From NCBI GenBank assembly GCA_943788235.1, contig CALSPM010000004.1, forward strand, positions 102,593 through 166,592: 64,000 nt of DNA, read 5' to 3'. How positions within the stretch are numbered: the first letter of the stretch is position 1; the number at the start of each line of letters is the position of its first letter. Positions 60,609 through 64,000 of this stretch are shown piece by piece. This DNA comes from an uncultured Cyclobacteriaceae bacterium. Lineage in GTDB: Bacteria; Bacteroidota; Bacteroidia; Cytophagales; Cyclobacteriaceae. The position numbers and the translations under genes are program-made. A model generated the notes under the pieces. It was not told the origin of the DNA. It did no database searches and was given only the letters and a program-made list of their open reading frames with translations.

Positions 60609-61664
60609 TCAGTGAATTCCATAGAGGTTCTTTTCGATTTTAAATTTATTCCAGTCAAACGATGCATCTTGATAATAATCAAGGTCCCTTTGGCCCATTT
60701 GATGGCAAGCCATGCAAGCAATAGAAGTATTGACAAGCATGGCGTTTTTGAGTTCTATTTTTGCGCCATTTTCGATGTTTTTTCTAAAATTCATTACATT
60801 CTCTTTGGCGGATGAAATGCGAACGTCCAGAACATCTTTAAATGGCCACGTATCATATTGCGGGACTTGCTTTGCGAGATTGTATACTTGAATTCCTTTT
60901 TTCCAGTCACCACTTTTCACTAGCATATCTCCCATATTGAGATAATAGCCTTCCACATTATGGGGAGCAATCCAGCTATTCCAGCAGGCACGTTTACTTT
61001 TCAGGTTTTCATCTGATTGTTCAAGTACTAAATAGGGTGAGAGATCCGGATTCTCACGATCAAATTTGTCACAGTAGCATTCATCTAAGGTTTTCCATTG
61101 CCATGCTAAGCCTTTTTTGAATTGCCAAGAGTCATAAGCAAGTGCACTAAAGACGTATCCAATGGAGAAATAGTTAAATTCAGGCCATTGACGGATGCTT
61201 TTTTTTCCATTGAAATATCCTTCCCGGACAAGATCATCGTCATCTGAAATGCTACCAACCGTCATTTTTAGATCAGCTAAAAAGGCCAAAACACGTGGGT
61301 CGTGAGGATTCATTTGAAAAGATTCACCAAAATACTTTAGAGAAAGTGTGCCATGGTCGATAATATTAGGGGGTATGCTTGTTAATTTCTGTCGTTCACT
61401 CAGCGCCCATACATGGACCCATCCTAAATGATTAACCGTTTCCAAGTGATTGGGGTTTTCGGAATAGGCAGCACTCAAGAAATAACTGATACTATCAATT
61501 TTCTCATAATGGCCTAGATGGAATTGTTGCCAAAAATACGAATTGGCAAACTGGCTCAGGTCGGTTTCCTGACTATTCATGATCTTTTCTCTATTTAAAG
61601 TTCTTACCATTGGAGAACAGCTTAGGAGGAGGCAGCTGAAGATCATTAAAATATATAGTTTCAT
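60609..61664 (-). CDS. TPR-like lipoprotein with a heme c motif
   Basis: 351 residues from ATG 61662-61664 (MKLYILMIFSCLLLSC, lipobox); the ORF extends 8 codons further. Helical repeats (HLGHYEKIDSISYFLSAAY, NPHDPRVLAFLADLKMTVG, YLNMGDMLVKSGDWKKGIQV) like TPRs. Near the end IACMACHQMG has CxxCH, the covalent heme site of cytochrome c. It sits between the solo IS end and the IS element, so it may be cargo. Intact ORF. Redox partner unknown. Confidence 0.6.
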   Translation of the reverse strand: MKLYILMIFSCLLLSCSPMVRTLNREKIMNSQETDLSQFANSYFWQQFHLGHYEKIDSISYFLSAAYSENPNHLETVNHLGWVHVWALSERQKLTSIPPNIIDHGTLSLKYFGESFQMNPHDPRVLAFLADLKMTVGSISDDDDLVREGYFNGKKSIRQWPEFNYFSIGYVFSALAYDSWQFKKGLAWQWKTLDECYCDKFDRENPDLSPYLVLEQSDENLKSKRACWNSWIAPHNVEGYYLNMGDMLVKSGDWKKGIQVYNLAKQVPQYDTWPFKDVLDVRISSAKENVMNFRKNIENGAKIELKNAMLVNTSIACMACHQMGQRDLDYYQDASFDWNKFKIEKNLYGIH

Positions 61665-61700
61665 AATTTCGGAAATCAGATTAATCAAAGTTTAAAACTA

Positions 61701-61714
61701 ATGGTATATACCAT
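61701..61714. promoter_or_regulatory. Perfect 14-bp palindrome, possible operator
   Basis: ATGGTATATACCAT, 37 bp upstream of the TPR/heme lipoprotein start. Position fits an operator; the factor is unknown. Confidence 0.4.
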
Positions 61715-61969
61715 ATTTTTCACCGTCTTGTGGTAAATAGGATACTTTTTGCAGGTGAATTGGATTTTTTGTGGTAGTAGGGAGTGGTTTGAGATGGCTG
61801 GGATACCTTAGCCATAAAGGTTCTCTATCGGAAAACTTCTAGAAACAGGTGCGGGCTCTTGGTGATCTTTTAAATGGAGAAGGTGTATACCGTCAGCAAA
61901 AAGTGAACTAATAAGGGTTAAATTATAAGAGAGTGTTTTAAACAGAGTAAACACTTAAATTTAACTACA

Positions 61970-62317
61970 ATGGGAAAGAAGAGAAATGCAAGTTCATTAA
62001 TTAGTGAACTAAAAAGGAAGACACGCAAGGCATATAATTCAGAAGAAAAGATCAGAATTGTAATTGAGGGTATTCGAGGTGAGTTGAGTATTGCTGAACT
62101 CTGTCGTAGGGAAGGCATTCATCAAGCAAACTATTACAAGTGGAGTAAGGATTTCATGGAAGCTGGCAAGCACAGGTTAAATGGTGATACCATGCGAGAA
62201 GCCAATACCTCAGAGGTTCAAGAATTAAAAGGGGAGAACGCCTCTTTAAAGGAACTGGTGGCAGATCTTTCACTAGAAGTGAGAGACTTGAAAAAAAACA
62301 TTGGCTCACCCGAGTAA
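61970..62317 (+). CDS. IS3-family transposase OrfA (HTH)
   Basis: 115 residues. Helix-turn-helix domain (YNSEEKIRIVIEGIRG, SIAELCRREGIHQANYYKW) then a leucine-zipper-like coiled coil (VQELKGENASLKELVADL). Binds the IS ends and regulates OrfB. Ends in the A8 slippery site at 62291-62298, before the TAA at 62315. Confidence 0.9.
   Translation: MGKKRNASSLISELKRKTRKAYNSEEKIRIVIEGIRGELSIAELCRREGIHQANYYKWSKDFMEAGKHRLNGDTMREANTSEVQELKGENASLKELVADLSLEVRDLKKNIGSPE
62291..62298 (+). promoter_or_regulatory. Programmed -1 frameshift site (A8)
   Basis: Eight A in LKK. A -1 slip reads KHWLTRVKRKKYMHYSQ with no stop and enters orfB in frame, giving the OrfAB fusion transposase, as in IS3 elements. Without slipping, OrfA ends at 62315-62317. 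Confidence 0.85.
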
Positions 62318-62331
62318 AGAGGAAGAAGTAC

Positions 62332-63264
62332 ATGCATTACAGTCAAAACGAAAAGATGGAGATCATCCGTCTTGTAGAGCAAAGTGATCTTGGTGTTATC
62401 AGAACTCTCAGGCAACTAAAAGTGAATAAAACTACCTTTTACAAATGGTATAATGGCTACCAACAGCATGGATATGATGGCTTGGCTCGAAGGTCTGGTA
62501 ATAGGAAAGAAGTTTGGAATAAGATCAACTTAGCTGACAGAGATAAAGTGGTTGAGATTGCTTTAGAACGCCCTGAGTTATCATCTAGAGAGCTGGCATG
62601 GCATATCATAGATAAATACAGTTATTATATCAGTGAGTCGAGTGTGTATAGGATATTAAAGCTCAATGGTCTTATCACAACTCCTTCATTCAGGATTATG
62701 AGTGCCTCTGATAGTTTTCAAGATAAAACCACTTCAGTAAATCAGATGTGGCAAACAGACTTCACCTATTTTAAAATAGTTGGATGGGGATGGTATTACT
62801 TATCAACCATATTGGATGATTACAGTCGTTTTATTGTCAACTGGAAGTTGTGTGCCACTATGAAGGCAGAGGATGTAAAACAGACCTTGGATGAGGCTTT
62901 ATTAGTCGCACAAACCCATGCTCCTCCAAAGTTACTATCTGATAATGGATCGTGTTACCTATCTATTGAATTAGCAGAATATTTAAATGATCGAAACATG
63001 AAACATGTACGAGGTCGACCGCTTCATCCACAAACTCAGGGTAAAATTGAACGATATCACAGATCAATGAAAAATGTAGTGAAACTGGATAATTATTACA
63101 GCCCAGGGCAGCTAGAGTCTAAAATGAAGCAATTTGTTCAGTATTACAACTATGAAAGATACCATGAGTCCATCAATAACCTTACTCCTTCTGAGGTCTA
63201 TTATGGAACTGGAGAACGAAAACTTAGGCGTAGGGAAAAGAATCAAACAACAAACTTTAATTGA
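62332..63264 (+). CDS. IS3-family transposase OrfB (DDE integrase)
   Basis: 310 residues. N-terminal HTH (TFYKWYNGYQQHG), then the DDE core: WQTDFTY (D), LSDNGSCY (D) and QGKIERYH (E). Normally made as OrfAB by frameshift; the ATG at 62332 could give free OrfB. Confidence 0.92.
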   Translation: MHYSQNEKMEIIRLVEQSDLGVIRTLRQLKVNKTTFYKWYNGYQQHGYDGLARRSGNRKEVWNKINLADRDKVVEIALERPELSSRELAWHIIDKYSYYISESSVYRILKLNGLITTPSFRIMSASDSFQDKTTSVNQMWQTDFTYFKIVGWGWYYLSTILDDYSRFIVNWKLCATMKAEDVKQTLDEALLVAQTHAPPKLLSDNGSCYLSIELAEYLNDRNMKHVRGRPLHPQTQGKIERYHRSMKNVVKLDNYYSPGQLESKMKQFVQYYNYERYHESINNLTPSEVYYGTGERKLRRREKNQTTNFN

Positions 63265-63445
63265 ACGAAAAAAACAGAATCAAAATATTTATTTAAATTA
63301 GTATCAACACTCGCTTAATTTATATCTGAAAAAGTCCACTTTTATTTGACGACATACATTCGTTTATTTCATTCATAATATTGTTCATTTTAGTTCATAG
63401 AGATTCAGTTCTCTACATATAAATATCACAGAATGATTTTTGTAG

Positions 63446-63549
63446 AAAAAAGTTCCTTAGGGGAAAAAAATTGGGTTCGATATAAAAACCACACCGATAC
63501 CCATTTAGAAAAAAAGTATTTTCTACAATTACGTAAAACCTCCTTGTAC
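63446..63549 (+). repeat. Structured direct repeat 1, attC-like
   Basis: About 104 bp shared with 63871-63972: conserved ends AGTTC..TTAGGGGAAAAA and TTACGTAAAACCTCCTTGT, variable middle. AATTG (63469-63473) pairs with CAATT (63526-63530). Resembles integron attC layout but lacks an exact GTTRRRY box. Confidence 0.6.
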
Positions 63550-63591
63550 TATAGGATATAAAAAATATACTTAAATTAGTTATATATCAAA

Positions 63592-63807
63592 ATGAAAAAT
63601 AATTTGGGAATAATATTACAATCAATAATTACTTGTCCAAAATGTGGACACAAAAAAAAAGAGACAATGTCTACAAATTCTTGTCAAATTTTTTATGAAT
63701 GTAAAAAATGTAAAATGGAACTAAAACCAAAAAAAGGAGACTGTTGTGTGTTTTGTAGTTATGGGACTATAAAATGTCCTCCTATTCAAAAAGGAACGAG
63801 TTGTTGA
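63592..63807 (+). CDS. GDCCVxC-family small cysteine-rich protein
   Basis: 71 residues. CPKCGHKK and CKKCKMELK give one zinc-ribbon-like Cys set, followed by GDCCVFCSYGTIKCPPIQ, the hallmark of the family NCBI calls GDCCVxC domain-containing (seleno)protein, sometimes with Sec in place of a Cys; here Cys. Likely metal or redox binding in the cytosol; in other genomes it is near metal-resistance genes. It sits alone between two structured repeats, like a cassette. No promoter seen. Confidence 0.85.
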   Translation: MKNNLGIILQSIITCPKCGHKKKETMSTNSCQIFYECKKCKMELKPKKGDCCVFCSYGTIKCPPIQKGTSC

Positions 63808-63870
63808 AAAAAGAAGAGAAGAAAAGGGTGTACTAGAAAGAGATTTTGAATAATTATAATAGTATTATGT

Positions 63871-63972
63871 AAAAGTTCTTAGGGGAAAAAACTGACACCG
63901 ATAAAAAAACCCCTCAGATTAACCTTTTGGGAAAAAAGTATTTTCTCAGTTACGTAAAACCTCCTTGTTTAC
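63871..63972 (+). repeat. Structured direct repeat 2, attC-like
   Basis: Same ends as repeat 1; AACTGA (63890-63895) pairs with TCAGTT (63946-63951), a covarying change from AATTG/CAATT in repeat 1. It may continue past the window with further units. Confidence 0.6.
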
Positions 63973-64000
63973 TTGCTTACCAGTTTAAACTTTGTGTATG

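Larger units (their letters stand above)
61884..63358 (+). mobile_element. IS3-family insertion sequence (IS150-like)
   Basis: About 1,475 bp. Left end from TGTATACCGTCA (61884) and right end TGACGACATACA (63347-63358) form long imperfect inverted repeats of about 60 bp beginning TG. Contains orfA, orfB and a slippery site. Both ORFs are intact, so it may be active. A 3-bp target duplication is not obvious (AGG against TTC), so ends may be off by a base or so. Confidence 0.85.

Noticed and set aside
63474..63482. tRNA T-loop-like GGTTCGAT in repeat 1
   Set aside because: Absent from repeat 2 and no cloverleaf can be drawn around it.
1..64000. CRISPR array or rRNA operon
   Set aside because: No regularly spaced identical repeats and no rRNA-like sequence seen by eye.

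Overview
The window looks like a chromosomal segment of a marine-type member of the Bacteroidota, probably in the Saprospirales/Cytophagales range. The evidence is low G+C, many lipoproteins with an SxC-type lipobox, thrombospondin type 3 (TSP3) and BspA-like (DUF285) surface proteins, YHYH, NTF2-like, DUF4197 and DUF6174 families, an SRP RNA of Bacteroidota type, and genes without Shine-Dalgarno sequences. This taxonomic call is an inference from gene content. No rRNA, tRNA or CRISPR array was recognised.

Layout. 0-12 kb is an accessory, lesion-rich zone: a frameshifted SpdH-like flavoprotein, three NTF2-like proteins, a frameshifted apt, a frameshifted putative kinase-fold protein, TSP3 and DUF4197 proteins, and a clear pseudogene at 10.7-11.3 kb. 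12-21.5 kb is mostly intact and on the minus strand: PrsW, a large HExxH metallopeptidase with propeller and barrel, a nonapeptide-repeat protein, an LpxL-like acyltransferase, a YHYH protein, and an SCO1/MORN pair. 21.6-26.9 kb is a plus-strand run: SUMF1-like, Gfo/Idh/MocA oxidoreductase and TIM-barrel isomerase, then mnmH (selU) and selD, which together make 2-selenouridine in tRNA. 27-35 kb decays again: an internally deleted molybdenum hydroxylase remnant, a broken sugar transporter, a serine hydrolase lacking its catalytic motif, and a GH26 protein without its acid/base Glu. 35-38 kb holds ftsE, a small conserved protein, fructose-6-phosphate aldolase, the SRP RNA and a TerB-like protein.

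38.6-50 kb is a compact biosynthetic block: a tryptophan attenuator (leader peptide with two Trp codons plus competing hairpins), trpEGDCFBA, phenylalanine hydroxylase, hisH-hisA-hisF-hisIE, and a flavoprotein of the Lpd/SthA fold lacking both redox cysteines. hisG, hisD, hisC and hisB are not in the window. A deiodinase-like nitroreductase and a DPP III-like lipoprotein follow on the minus strand.

52.6-64 kb is a mobile/accessory region: a decayed polymerase-like gene (PolA-like motifs A and C), an ORF-free pyrimidine-rich tract, short dispersed repeats, frameshifted lipoprotein and MBL-fold genes, an intact IS3-family element with a programmed frameshift site, a solo inverted copy of that element's right end, and a putative heme-motif TPR lipoprotein between the two. 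At the right edge two structured direct repeats, diverged but covarying in their stem, flank a single GDCCVxC-family gene in a cassette-like arrangement.

Many genes carry single-base (mostly +1) frameshifts. Some also carry substitution stops or large deletions and are certainly decayed. Others could be sequencing errors, and the two cannot be separated from the sequence alone.
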